A DNA stretch of 43,786 nucleotides from Campylobacteraceae bacterium. GTDB taxonomy: Bacteria > Campylobacterota > Campylobacteria > Campylobacterales > Sulfurovaceae. Below the pieces are notes generated by a model. It was given only the letters and a program-made list of their open reading frames with translations. It did no database searches and was not told where the DNA came from. The position numbers were made by a program, and so were the translations under genes. Positions within the stretch are counted from its first letter, which is position 1; each line of letters opens with the position of its first letter. The stretch lies in NCBI GenBank assembly GCA_027036015.1, contig JALVTH010000023.1, positions 1-43,786 on the forward strand, in the 5' to 3' direction. Shown here in pieces: positions 1 through 8,049 of this stretch.

Positions 1-69
1 AATAATCAATATACTCACGCAAAAAAAATCAATGAATTACTAAAAAAAAACTTTGTAATTATTGATTAA
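1..69 (+). CDS. 3' end of an unidentified CDS (partial)
   Basis: Frame 1 is open from the first base to a TAA at 67-69 and would encode the last 22 residues of a protein ending in KKNFVIID. The stretch is followed by about 180 bases of non-coding AT-rich DNA and the promoter of the phosphate transporter, so a gene end here is plausible. The fragment is too short to recognise, and a chance open frame in AT-rich DNA cannot be excluded. Confidence 0.35.
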   Translation, partial: NNQYTHAKKINELLKKNFVIID

Positions 70-217
70 GTAAATCCAATGAATAATTTATGATTGTTAT
101 ACAAAAAGTATTTTGTTCTTCAAAAAAAACAATTATACAAAATTATTACTCTCTTTACAATTTATCAAAAATTGTAAGTAAAATAAATATATTGATAACT
201 TTTTAAACAATAAAAGT

Positions 218-223
218 TATAAT
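218..223 (+). promoter_or_regulatory. -10 box of the PiT transporter gene
   Basis: A perfect TATAAT lies 28 bases before the ATG at 252, preceded by T- and A-rich tracts and no clear -35. The ribosome site AAAGGTGG is at 240-247. The 70-217 stretch before it is extremely AT-rich and shows no other feature. Confidence 0.55.
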
Positions 224-251
224 TTTGATAAAAAGTATTTAAAGGTGGCAG

Positions 252-1829
252 ATGGATTTAAAATCTTTTAGCAAAGGTGGGAGTAAAAGTGCGAGGGTTT
301 CTCTTGCAAGATTGGCAGCGGCTCTTTTGTTTATGGTCGTTGTTTATCTTTGGATTGTTGTAACAAAAGGTAACATTGAAAATAATACCTTTTTAATAAT
401 TGGTGCTATTTTTGGTGCCTATATGGCTATGAATATTGGTGCTAATGATGTAGCAAATAATGTTGGTCCTGCAGTTGGAAGTGGAGCACTTACAATGTTT
501 TGGGCAATTGTAATTGCAGCAATTTTTGAAGCATCGGGAGCACTAATAGCTGGGGCTGATGTTGTAGGAACCATTAAAAAAGGGATTATTGATATATCAG
601 CTGTAAAAAATCCGCAAGTTTTTATATGGGCAATGACAGCTGCACTTTTGAGTGCAGCTTTGTGGCTTAATTTTGCAACTTCAATTGGTGCTCCAGTTTC
701 TACAACGCATTCAATTGTTGGTGGGGTAATGGGCTCTGGTATTGCAATTGCCGGGTTTGGGACTGTAAATTGGCCAACAATGGGAAAAATTGCTGCAAGC
801 TGGGTGATTTCTCCATTTTTTGGTGGGATAATTGCTGCATTATTTTTATATTTTATTAAAAAGAAAATTATTTACCAAGAAGATAAAAAAGAGGCAGCTA
901 AAAAATATGTGCCTATTTTGATATCTGTAATGACTTGGGCATTTGCCACCTATATAGTATTGAAAGGATTAAAGCATATTGTGAAGTTAAGTTTTCCAGT
1001 AGCAGCTTTTATAGGTTTAATTGTGGCTGTGGTTGCCTTTTTCTTTATCAAAAAAGCAATTAAAAATGCAGCAAGCAATCTTGATAATTCAAGAACAAGT
1101 GTGAATACACTTTTTACAATTCCACTTATTTTTTCTGCAGCATTGCTTAGTTTTGCTCATGGTGCAAACGATGTGGCAAATGCTGTTGGACCACTTGCAG
1201 GAATTAATGATGTTGTAGTAAATGGAGTAGTAAATCAAAAAGCACCAATTCCATTATGGGTTATGGCTGTTGGAGGGCTTGGAATATCAGTAGGTCTTGC
1301 ACTTTATGGACCAAAGCTTATTAAAACTGTTGGGAGTGAAATTACAGAGCTTGATCAAGTAAGAGCCTTTTGTATTGCATTGGCTGCTGCTTTGACTGTT
1401 ATTATTGCTTCACAACTTGGATTGCCTGTTAGTTCGACTCATATTGCTGTGGGTGCAGTTTTTGGAGTAGGGTTTTTACGAGAGTGGCTTAATGTTAGCG
1501 ATAGTAATTGGGTTTTGACAGTGGAGAGTAAATTAAAAACCGATAAAGAAAAGTTACTTAAGTTACAAGAGGAGTTAGAGCTTTTTTTAAGTAAAACCAA
1601 TAAAGAAAAAGAAGATTATAAAAAAATTGTTGAGCTTTATAATGAAATTGATGAATTAGAAGCTCAAATTAAAAAAGAAAAAAAAGATTTTAAAAAGGCA
1701 AAAAAAGAGCAATTTGTTAAAAGAGAAGCAGTGAAAAAAATTGTTGCAGCTTGGCTTATTACTGTGCCAGCTGCTGCAATTATGAGTGCAGCAATTTATT
1801 TTATGATAAAAGGTATAGTGCTTCCATAA
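252..1829 (+). CDS. pit: PiT-family inorganic phosphate transporter
   Basis: A 525-residue inner-membrane permease of the PiT/PHO-4 family, which imports phosphate (often as a metal-phosphate complex) using the proton or sodium gradient. The two inverted family signatures are visible: GANDVANN at residues 63-70 and HGANDVANAVGP near residue 303, each followed by a hydrophobic helix bundle. Conserved PVSTTH and PVSSTH motifs lie near residues 154 and 395. An unusually long charged, Lys/Glu-rich segment (about residues 425-490) with heptad character separates the last transmembrane helix from the rest and probably forms a cytoplasmic coiled coil. The gene stands alone, with its own -10 box and AAAGGTGG ribosome site. 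It converges on the gene at 1832 with a 2-base gap. No PhoU-like partner is adjacent. Confidence 0.93.
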   Translation: MDLKSFSKGGSKSARVSLARLAAALLFMVVVYLWIVVTKGNIENNTFLIIGAIFGAYMAMNIGANDVANNVGPAVGSGALTMFWAIVIAAIFEASGALIAGADVVGTIKKGIIDISAVKNPQVFIWAMTAALLSAALWLNFATSIGAPVSTTHSIVGGVMGSGIAIAGFGTVNWPTMGKIAASWVISPFFGGIIAALFLYFIKKKIIYQEDKKEAAKKYVPILISVMTWAFATYIVLKGLKHIVKLSFPVAAFIGLIVAVVAFFFIKKAIKNAASNLDNSRTSVNTLFTIPLIFSAALLSFAHGANDVANAVGPLAGINDVVVNGVVNQKAPIPLWVMAVGGLGISVGLALYGPKLIKTVGSEITELDQVRAFCIALAAALTVIIASQLGLPVSSTHIAVGAVFGVGFLREWLNVSDSNWVLTVESKLKTDKEKLLKLQEELELFLSKTNKEKEDYKKIVELYNEIDELEAQIKKEKKDFKKAKKEQFVKREAVKKIVAAWLITVPAAAIMSAAIYFMIKGIVLP

Positions 1830-1831
1830 TT

Positions 1832-2518
1832 TTACCGATATTCACTCCACCCACAAAGTTCCCCAAATTTGGGGATATAATAAATTTTATCTAAAAAGAT
1901 TGATTCATTTTCAAAAAGTTTTTTTCTTAATTCTTTAAAACGCCAAAAATAAAAAAAATCTCTTTTTCCTTCATCCCAATTGCCAAGCCTTAAAGTATAT
2001 TCCCATTCATTAGCAATTTGATTTTGTATATTAGTAATGACATCTTCAAGAGGAGTAAGTTTGAGTTTTTTATGTTCAAACTCAGCCAATGCTCTTGAAA
2101 ATGAATCAAGAGCTGCTTTATAAGGGGCAATGTTTTCAATTTGTAACGGGATGATTCCTTTAAAAATTTGTGTTGTAAAAGTATGAGAAAATCTTTTATT
2201 TTCTGGGTCATATACCTTTATTAAAACTTTATTTATACCTTCTTTTGGAAGATAGATTCTATCTTCTAATGTAATATTAAATTGATGCTTTTGCAATACT
2301 AAATCTTGAATTTTTTGCACTAACTCTTTAAGTGATCCTTTATGTTCATTTATTAATTTATTAGCTTTGTGTTCAATACTTTTTTCTTTTTTGAGAGTAT
2401 AAAAAATATATGCCGATTGTAAAGCTTTTATTATTTCTTCTTTTGGCAAGAAAAAGCCTTTTTCATCTTGTAAAAACTCTTTTTTATAAGGTAAAATAGC
2501 ATTCCATGCAAGTAACAT
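1832..2518 (-). CDS. Unknown protein, coupled to the csx20-linked gene upstream
   Basis: A 228-residue soluble protein I do not recognise. Its ATG overlaps the stop of the 225-residue gene upstream (TAATG arrangement), so the two are translationally coupled and probably act together. It has no signal peptide or membrane segment. It contains aromatic and basic patches (FFYFWRFKELRKKLF near residue 190). A FLPKEEIIKALQSA stretch near residue 23 and a TLRLGNW stretch near residue 174 faintly recall the layout of RAMP-fold Csm5-like proteins. That resemblance is weak and is inference only. The linkage to csx20 makes a CRISPR-related role plausible but unproven. Confidence 0.75.
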   Translation of the reverse strand: MLLAWNAILPYKKEFLQDEKGFFLPKEEIIKALQSAYIFYTLKKEKSIEHKANKLINEHKGSLKELVQKIQDLVLQKHQFNITLEDRIYLPKEGINKVLIKVYDPENKRFSHTFTTQIFKGIIPLQIENIAPYKAALDSFSRALAEFEHKKLKLTPLEDVITNIQNQIANEWEYTLRLGNWDEGKRDFFYFWRFKELRKKLFENESIFLDKIYYIPKFGELCGWSEYR

Positions 2519-3195
2519 TATGCAAACTCCGCTAAGGTTTTATCGATTTTTTGAGCAATTGCTTCATCAAAAAGTGCAATTGTTGGAATGAGCCATTCAA
2601 GATAGAATCTATCTTTTTTATCTTTATTTTTTCCAAAATATTGTAATGTAATTCTTCCAAAGCCCATCTTTTTTTCAATTTTTTTTGCTTCTCTTAAAAA
2701 TCTTCTTGGAAGTGGAGGAAGCTCTTCAAAACTTTTTGGAATACCTTCTTTGCTCTCACCTTTAACTAAATTTGTAGCACTGCCTATACTTTTGATACTT
2801 TCAATAATTTTTGGGAGTTTATGCTTTTTTAAAAAGGCCAAAAGCACTTTTGCTGTTTCTATTTTTAAGATCTCTTCTTCTGTCTCATCTTTTAATAGAT
2901 TAACGATTAAATAGGCTTTTCCTTCTATCATAGAAATATGAGCTAAAAGTTTGGTGTTTTTAGGAAGTTCTTTTAAGATAGAGACAACTTCATATTCATT
3001 TTCTTCATGGCTAAATATATCTCCTTCTTTTTTATTGGCAAAACTAAAATAGCACTCTTTCTTATTTTTTTTGCCAAAAATTAAATCAAAACCCCACTTT
3101 TTTAAGTGTTTTAATTTAAACTCTCTTGCCTTTTGAGGCTCTCCAAGGGTTTCAAACACAAGCGTGTTACTTAAGATTGCTTCTTTATTTTGCAT
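2518..3195 (-). CDS. Unknown protein downstream of csx20
   Basis: A 225-residue, Lys/Glu-rich soluble protein that I do not recognise. It has no signal peptide or transmembrane helix. The C-terminal half carries a basic proline-containing stretch (ELPPLPRRFLREAKKIEKKMGFGR, written here only as its core features around residues 157-180) that could bind nucleic acid. The ATG at 3195 is preceded by an AAAGGATAG ribosome site nearly identical to that of csx20, and a TATAAT at 3224-3219 could give it its own promoter. It overlaps the next gene by one base (TAATG). The gene lies 82 bases downstream of csx20 on the same strand. A role in the type III CRISPR response is a guess from position. Confidence 0.75.
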   Translation of the reverse strand: MQNKEAILSNTLVFETLGEPQKAREFKLKHLKKWGFDLIFGKKNKKECYFSFANKKEGDIFSHEENEYEVVSILKELPKNTKLLAHISMIEGKAYLIVNLLKDETEEEILKIETAKVLLAFLKKHKLPKIIESIKSIGSATNLVKGESKEGIPKSFEELPPLPRRFLREAKKIEKKMGFGRITLQYFGKNKDKKDRFYLEWLIPTIALFDEAIAQKIDKTLAEFA

Positions 3196-3277
3196 TGACT
3201 ATCCTTTTTTTAGGAGCAATTATAAAAAGAAAAATAGACAAAAGAAGCAATCTAAGTTGCAAATTGAGCATATTCGA

Positions 3278-3658
3278 CTAAAATTTTCTATACATAATAT
3301 GCTCAAATGTACTTGTCTTAATTATTTTACCATCTACAATTTTTTCAATGGCGTTTCGTTTGGTTGTAGCATATACAGGAATTAATCCTATATTTTTAGC
3401 AAATGCAGCCATTTTGCACGTGGCGCCAAAATCCCCTTGTATGAGGGCAAGATCGTCTTGTTTTGAATTTTTTGCTAACCAATTATAAATTGGCTCCAAA
3501 TATTCTTCTATATCTTTTACATTAGGTGGAATATTAGACCATAGCTCTTGCAATTCGTTTGGTAAAGGTATAAAATTTGTTATATTCCAATTTTTTTTAG
3601 CATCTTCAATTTGTTCAAATGTTAAATTATGAGAAAAAAGAAGAAACATTTGACGCAT
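3278..3658 (-). CDS. csx20: CRISPR-associated protein Csx20
   Basis: A 126-residue protein matching the small Csx20 family found with type III CRISPR systems. Recognisable features are an N-terminal LLFSHNLT strand with the following EQIEDAKK helix, the LPNELQELWSNIPP segment near residues 37-50, the IQGDFGAT motif near residues 78-85, and the GLIPVYATTKR segment that follows. Csx20 has been grouped with Csx15 and Csx16 as a candidate ring nuclease that degrades cyclic oligoadenylate, switching off CARF effectors. That function is family-level inference. The first ATG (3658) has an AAGGAT ribosome site, and a second ATG three codons in is possible. The start codon lies inside one arm of an inverted repeat. 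No cas10 or CRISPR array is present nearby. Confidence 0.85.
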   Translation of the reverse strand: MRQMFLLFSHNLTFEQIEDAKKNWNITNFIPLPNELQELWSNIPPNVKDIEEYLEPIYNWLAKNSKQDDLALIQGDFGATCKMAAFAKNIGLIPVYATTKRNAIEKIVDGKIIKTSTFEHIMYRKF

Positions 3659-3708
3659 CAGCTATCCTTTTAAATTTTTTTCTAATTATAAGATATTGAT
3701 GCGTCAAA
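3649..3708 (-). promoter_or_regulatory. Inverted-repeat operator flanking the csx20 promoter
   Basis: Two perfect 12-base arms, TTTGACGCATCA (read on the minus strand at 3708-3697) and TGATGCGTCAAA (3660-3649), are separated by 36 bases. The -10 box TATAAT (3690-3685) and the ribosome site lie between them, and the second arm contains the csx20 start codon. The upstream arm lies about 20 bases before the expected transcription start, so it would not be in the mRNA. A protein-binding operator pair is therefore more likely than an RNA hairpin. The first arm's TTTGACGCA sits 9 bases before TATAAT, exactly as upstream of the WYL gene at 41242. Confidence 0.6.
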
Positions 3709-3714
3709 AGCTGT

Positions 3715-4902
3715 CTAATTATAGAACTTTTTTACAAATTTTTCAATTCTTCGAATACCTTCTTTAATTGTAACCATATCAGTAGCAAATGAAAATCGAA
3801 AATAACCCTCTTTTCCAAAGCCAATGCCAGGAACAACTGCAACCCCATAATTTTGTAATAATTTTTCGCAAAATTCCATTGAGTTATTGGTTAAATCACG
3901 AATATTTACAAAAAGATAAAAAGCGCCTTTAGGTTTGCTTACACTAATTCCATCAATTGCATTAAATAGTTTTACTGCAGTGTGCGCTCGCATTTCAAAT
4001 GCTTGACGCATCTTTTCAATATCTTCATCAACTTCTCCAAGCAGTGCCGGAATTGATGCATATTGTGTAATTGAATTGATATTTGATGTGCTTTGAGATT
4101 GCAAAGCAATCATATTTTTTACCAACTCTTCATTTGGAGTTGCTAAATATCCCATCCTCCATCCAGTCATAGCAACCGATTTACTAAGCCCGTTTACAGT
4201 AATGGTTCTTTGATACATATCTTCACTAATTGCTGCAGCTGAAGTAAACTCGGTACCATCAAAAAGGAGTTTTTCATACATTTCATCACTAACTACTATA
4301 ATATCAGTGCCTTCAAGCACTTTGGCTAAATTTTGCAGCTCCTCTTTCGAATAAACAGCTCCTGTTGGATTTGAAGGACTCGTTAAAATAAGCATTTTTG
4401 TTTTTGGTGTTATTGCATCTTCGAGCTCTTTTGGAGTAATTTTAAATCCATGTCTCTCACAAGTATCAACAATAACAGGCGTAGCTCCAGCATATTTAAC
4501 AAGTTCAGGGTAGGTTACCCAATATGGAGCTGGAATGATAACCTCATCTCCTTCATCAAGCAATGCTTGAGTTATATTAAAAAGTGATTGCTTTGCGCCG
4601 TTGCTAACTAAGATATGCTCTTTTTTATACTCTAAATTGTTATCGCGTTTTAATTTAAAAACGATTGCTTCAAGCAATTCAACAATTCCAGCAACTGCAG
4701 TATATTTTGTAGCACCTTGTTTTATTGCAGCAATTGCAGCTTCTTTAATTTTGGCTGGAGTATCAAAATCTGGTTCACCTGCAGAAAAACTTAAAACATC
4801 TTTGCCTTGCGCTTTTAATTCTCTTGCTAACGTTGAAATTGCGATGGTAATTGATGGAGAGAGGGCGTTGATCCTTTGAGAAAATTGCTCTTTTGAAATC
4901 AT
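3715..4902 (-). CDS. aspC: Aspartate aminotransferase (class I/II PLP)
   Basis: A 395-residue fold-type I PLP aminotransferase of the AspB/AspAT-Ib group, transferring the amino group between aspartate (or prephenate) and 2-oxoglutarate in the cytoplasm. Visible landmarks are the FSAGEPDFDTP substrate segment near residue 40, the SNPTGAVY motif with the PLP-binding Asn near 178, the VSDEMYE Asp/Tyr pair near 206, and the Schiff-base lysine in GLSKSVAMTGWRMGY at about residue 241. The FRFSFA arginine near the C terminus would bind the substrate carboxylate. Length is typical. It begins the leftward housekeeping block upstream of csx20; the next gene, hisS, ends 42 bases before its start. Prephenate aminotransferase activity is possible. 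Confidence 0.92.
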   Translation of the reverse strand: MISKEQFSQRINALSPSITIAISTLARELKAQGKDVLSFSAGEPDFDTPAKIKEAAIAAIKQGATKYTAVAGIVELLEAIVFKLKRDNNLEYKKEHILVSNGAKQSLFNITQALLDEGDEVIIPAPYWVTYPELVKYAGATPVIVDTCERHGFKITPKELEDAITPKTKMLILTSPSNPTGAVYSKEELQNLAKVLEGTDIIVVSDEMYEKLLFDGTEFTSAAAISEDMYQRTITVNGLSKSVAMTGWRMGYLATPNEELVKNMIALQSQSTSNINSITQYASIPALLGEVDEDIEKMRQAFEMRAHTAVKLFNAIDGISVSKPKGAFYLFVNIRDLTNNSMEFCEKLLQNYGVAVVPGIGFGKEGYFRFSFATDMVTIKEGIRRIEKFVKKFYN

Positions 4903-4944
4903 AATTGAGTCCTTTGTGATTTTGTCAAAAATTATACTAAATTG

Positions 4945-6168
4945 CTACTTTAGCATTTGTAAAAACTCTTGAGTAGTTAAAATTTTTTCTTCTTTTTGCT
5001 CTAAATCTTTAAGCCAAAGTGTATCGTTTTGTAACTCATCTTCACCAATAAAAACACAATATTTGGCATTAACTTTATCGGCAGCTTTTAGATGAGCCTT
5101 AAGCTTTTTAGGAGTGTATTCTAAAATGGCTTTTTTGTTTTTTCGTATTTCTTTTACTAAAGGAAGAAGTTTTTCTACTCCTTCATCATTCATTGCTCCA
5201 AAATAAAAGCCCTCTCTTGGTTCATTTGGCAATTTGATTAAATCAATAATTCTTTCAATTCCAATAGCAAATCCAACTGCTGGAGTTGCCCTGCCTCCTA
5301 AATATTCAACCAATTTATCATATCGTCCACCTCCAGCAATTGCACCTTGAGCACCAAGTTCATTGCTAACAAATTCAAATGCACTTTTATTATAATAATC
5401 AAGTCCGCGAACAAGTTTTGGATTGATTGTAAAAGTAATGTTATTTTCTTTAAGGAGCTTTTGCAAGAGTTCAAAATCTTTTTTACAATTGTTGCATAAA
5501 TACTCAGGCAATTTTGGAGCTTCTTGTAAAATAGTTTTACAATCGTTATTTTTGCAATCAAGCGTTCGAATTGGATTTGTTGTAATTCTTCTTTGACAAT
5601 CTTGGCAAAGTTTTTCTTTTTTATCTTCTAAAAAATTAACTAAGCGCTCTTTATAACTTGGCATACACTCATTGCACCCAAGTGAGTTAATCTCTAACGT
5701 ATAAGCAATATTAAGCTTTTTTAAAATGGCATCAATCATTTCAATAATCGTATAATCTTCTAAAACGCTTGCTTCGCCAAAGCTTTCGCATCCAAATTGA
5801 TGAAACTCTCGAAAGCGCCCTTTTTGAGGTCTCTCATAACGAAACATTGGTCCATAATAAAAAAACTTATATTTTTGTTGCACTCTATCAAGTTTATTGC
5901 TAATAAAAAAGCGCACAACCCCAGCTGTTCCTTCTGGGCGTAAGCAAACATCATGTCCGCCCTTATCGATAAATTGATACATCTCTTTATTAACAATATC
6001 ACTACTATTACCAACTGAGCGCTTAAAAAGGCTTGTTTCTTCTAAAATGGGAGTTTCTACATAACTAAAACCATAATTTTTAGCAATATTGCTTGCTATA
6101 TCTAAAAAATAAAGATACTTTTTTGCCTCTTCAAAGGCAATATCTTTCATTCCTCGAAGTGCTTTCAT
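4945..6168 (-). CDS. hisS: Histidyl-tRNA synthetase
   Basis: A 407-residue class II aminoacyl-tRNA synthetase that charges tRNA-His. Motif 2 is visible as FRYERPQKGRFREFHQFGCE near residue 109. The histidine-specific LVRGLDYYNKSAFEF block is near residue 253, followed by a Gly-rich GGGRYDKL loop and the motif 3 GFAIGIERI arginine region. A Cys-rich insertion (CNEC, CQDC, CKNNDC, CNNC between about residues 166 and 230) matches the form of the enzyme known in many bacteria. The C-terminal anticodon-binding domain is complete. The start ATG at 6168 begins MKALRGMKDI, the usual N terminus. It follows tmk by 28 bases. Confidence 0.97.
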   Translation of the reverse strand: MKALRGMKDIAFEEAKKYLYFLDIASNIAKNYGFSYVETPILEETSLFKRSVGNSSDIVNKEMYQFIDKGGHDVCLRPEGTAGVVRFFISNKLDRVQQKYKFFYYGPMFRYERPQKGRFREFHQFGCESFGEASVLEDYTIIEMIDAILKKLNIAYTLEINSLGCNECMPSYKERLVNFLEDKKEKLCQDCQRRITTNPIRTLDCKNNDCKTILQEAPKLPEYLCNNCKKDFELLQKLLKENNITFTINPKLVRGLDYYNKSAFEFVSNELGAQGAIAGGGRYDKLVEYLGGRATPAVGFAIGIERIIDLIKLPNEPREGFYFGAMNDEGVEKLLPLVKEIRKNKKAILEYTPKKLKAHLKAADKVNAKYCVFIGEDELQNDTLWLKDLEQKEEKILTTQEFLQMLK

Positions 6169-6196
6169 TTTAAACCTTTAGGGAAAAATTGCAAAA

Positions 6197-6769
6197 TTAT
6201 ACCTTGAGATAAGAAACAATTTGCTTATGGATTGTATCAATAGGAGAGCTTGCATCAACTTTTAAAAAATCAAGTTTTAAAGAAGTGGCAATCTCAAAGA
6301 GATTTTTTTGAATTTGCATTAAATACTCAATTCCTCTTTGCTCAATACTATCTTGCTCTTTTGCGCTCAGTCGTTTTATAAGCTCTTCTTTGCTAATTTC
6401 AAAAAGAATCATTTTTTGAGGGAGGGTATCTTCTAAGACAAATCGATTGAGCTTAATTAAAAAATCAAGTTTAAGCTCTTCGTTTGCTAAGGCATAAGCA
6501 ATACCTGAGAGAAAGCTTCTATCTGAAATGACAAGTTTATTTAAGTTTGGCTTTATTACTTTGCTAAAATGCTCAGCTCTATCAGCTAAAAAGAGCATCA
6601 ATTCAGCTTTTTTACTAATATTTTCAAAAAGCAAAATCTCTCGCAATTTTTCTCCAAGTTTTGTGCCCCCTGGCTCTTTTGTTATAATTGCATCAGGATA
6701 TTTTTCTTTTAAGAGTGCAATTTGTGTGCTCTTGCCACATCCATCAATTCCTTCTATTGCTACATACAT
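6197..6769 (-). CDS. tmk: Thymidylate kinase
   Basis: A 190-residue P-loop kinase that phosphorylates dTMP to dTDP. The Walker A loop GIDGCGKST is at residues 7-15, the TKEPGGTKLGEKLR dTMP-binding segment at about 31-44, and the DRSF motif (the Asp-Arg of the DRY/DRF box) at about 82. The LID region near residues 130-150 is short. It starts at ATG 6769, one base after the coaD stop, so coaD, tmk and probably hisS form one leftward operon. Cytoplasmic, with typical length for the bacterial enzyme. Confidence 0.96.
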   Translation of the reverse strand: MYVAIEGIDGCGKSTQIALLKEKYPDAIITKEPGGTKLGEKLREILLFENISKKAELMLFLADRAEHFSKVIKPNLNKLVISDRSFLSGIAYALANEELKLDFLIKLNRFVLEDTLPQKMILFEISKEELIKRLSAKEQDSIEQRGIEYLMQIQKNLFEIATSLKLDFLKVDASSPIDTIHKQIVSYLKV

Positions 6770-6770
6770 G

Positions 6771-7238
6771 CTATTCCTTTAAATCATTAATAATTGCTTT
6801 TGGCACAAGATGATCGATTTTGCCTCCATATTTTAAGATGGCTCTTACAATTGAAGAGCTAATAAAAGCATATTGCAAACTTGGCATAAGATAGATTGTA
6901 TCAAGTTCACTTTTAAGCGATGCATTAGCATATCCCATTTGCAGTTCATATTCAAAATCACTCACAGCTCTTAATCCTCTTATAATTGTATTAGCTTTTA
7001 ATTCGTTGCTTAAATCAACTAATAATCCTTCAAAGCCAATCACTTTTACTTTTGGATACTCTTTGCACGCTTTTTGTGCAAGTTGAATGCGTTTTTCATA
7101 AGAAAAAAGAGGCTTTTTTTCTTTATTTTTGGCAACTGCAACAATAATTTCATCAAATATTTTACATGCTCTTTTAATGATGTCAAGATGTCCTAAGGTA
7201 ATTGGATCAAAGGTTCCTGGATAAATTGCTCTTTTCAT
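6771..7238 (-). CDS. coaD: Phosphopantetheine adenylyltransferase
   Basis: A 155-residue nucleotidyltransferase that joins ATP and 4'-phosphopantetheine to form dephospho-CoA. It carries the YPGTFDPITLGH nucleotide-binding motif at residues 6-17, with the T/HxGH signature, and the ISSSIVR motif at about 126-132. The IIRGLRAVSDFEYELQM substrate segment lies near residue 86. Length and N terminus (MKRAIYPGTFDP) match the family exactly. The neighbouring ubiX stop is 3 bases upstream of its start and tmk begins 1 base after its stop, so it sits in the middle of a cofactor and nucleotide operon. CoaX, another CoA-pathway enzyme, is encoded at 25000. Confidence 0.97.
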   Translation of the reverse strand: MKRAIYPGTFDPITLGHLDIIKRACKIFDEIIVAVAKNKEKKPLFSYEKRIQLAQKACKEYPKVKVIGFEGLLVDLSNELKANTIIRGLRAVSDFEYELQMGYANASLKSELDTIYLMPSLQYAFISSSIVRAILKYGGKIDHLVPKAIINDLKE

Positions 7239-7241
7239 AAA

Positions 7242-7766
7242 CTACTCCCATCTTTTAAAGAGATTATGCTCAATTCCCAGTGCATCATACCATTTGCCAA
7301 TTAAAAACTTCTCTAAATCTTTAAGAGTTTTAATTTGCGAATAGTATGCAAGAATTGGTGGAGCAATAATAACGCCAAGATTGGCAAGTTTACTCATATG
7401 TTCAAGCGAAATGGGACTTAGTGGCATCTCTCTTGGGGCTAAAAGGAGTTTTTTTTGCTCTTTTATTGCAACTAAGGCAGCTCGTGTTACAAGATTATCA
7501 CTGATACCTACAGCAATTTTAGCTAATGTATTCATTGAGCATGGAATGATAGCTGTAGCATCAACTCTAAACGAACCACTTGCTGGTGCTGCAGCAATAT
7601 CATTTGTATCAAAAATATCAATACTCGGATACTCTTTTTCAAAAACTTTTTTGGCATTATCACTAATTATTAAAAAAGGCTCTATCTCTTTTGGAAGGTA
7701 ACGAATAAATTCTAATCCCAAATGTGCTCCACTTGCACCAGTAATTGCTACTAAAAGCTTCAACAT
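7242..7766 (-). CDS. ubiX: Flavin prenyltransferase UbiX
   Basis: A 174-residue enzyme of the UbiX/Pad1 family, which attaches a dimethylallyl group to FMN to make prenylated FMN, the cofactor of UbiD-type decarboxylases. Family landmarks are the N-terminal VAITGASGAHLGLEFI motif at residues 5-20, the IIPCSMNTLAKIAVGISDNLVTRA block near residue 72, and the LAPREMPLSPISLEHM segment near residue 110. A UbiD partner is not in the window. It heads the ubiX-coaD-tmk group. The start ATG at 7766 lies 52 bases downstream of the tRNA-Leu 3' end on the same strand. Confidence 0.95.
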   Translation of the reverse strand: MLKLLVAITGASGAHLGLEFIRYLPKEIEPFLIISDNAKKVFEKEYPSIDIFDTNDIAAAPASGSFRVDATAIIPCSMNTLAKIAVGISDNLVTRAALVAIKEQKKLLLAPREMPLSPISLEHMSKLANLGVIIAPPILAYYSQIKTLKDLEKFLIGKWYDALGIEHNLFKRWE

Positions 7767-7817
7767 ATAACCTTTGGATTTGCTTTTTTGGAGTATAACA
7801 AAAAAAGATTAAAGCAG

Positions 7818-7903
7818 TGGTACCTCGGGTCGGACTCGAACCGACACGGGCAAAGCCCACCAGATTTTGAGTCTAGCGTGTCTACCAGTTTCACCACCGA
7901 GGC
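7818..7903 (-). tRNA. tRNA-Leu(CAA)
   Basis: An 86-nucleotide cloverleaf with encoded CCA. The acceptor stem GCCTCGG pairs with CCGAGGT, with one G-T wobble at the first pair. The anticodon loop CTCAAAA gives anticodon CAA. A long variable arm (GGGC/GCCC) and the GGTTCGAGTCC T-arm identify a class II leucine tRNA. It lies on the same strand as, and upstream of, ubiX. Confidence 0.96.
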
Positions 7904-7959
7904 TTAAGAGATTGAAATTGTAATAAATATTTTGTTAAAAGAAGTTTAAATAGCTTTAG

Positions 7960-8026
7960 TATTCCCCTCTTTATTATTTAACAAAAAGGGAAACGCATGA
8001 AGGAGAGCAAAGCAAAGAGGGGAATA
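7960..8026 (-). repeat. 13-bp inverted repeat downstream of the HU gene
   Basis: TATTCCCCTCTTT at 7960-7972 and its exact complement at 8014-8026 flank a 41-base loop, between the HU stop and tRNA-Leu. A second imperfect hairpin overlaps the HU stop codon (about 8038-8066, GCAAAG/CTTTGC arms). Neither arm is followed by a T-run, so this is not a classical intrinsic terminator. It may stabilise or process the HU and tRNA transcripts. Confidence 0.55.
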
Positions 8027-8049
8027 GCAAAACCATGCAAGCAAAGAGC

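Noticed and set aside
3164-3385. Plus-strand open frame across the csx20 3' end and the gap before it
   Set aside because: It is antisense to csx20, low in complexity and shows no ribosome site or family features.
4003-4012. Further copy of the operator core (TTGACGCATC) inside aspC
   Set aside because: It is within coding sequence on the other orientation relative to any promoter, has no TATAAT nine bases away, and a 10-base match can arise by chance.
7663-7860. Minus-strand open frame running through tRNA-Leu into ubiX
   Set aside because: It crosses the tRNA and lies in another frame of ubiX; its sequence is that of the tRNA read as codons.
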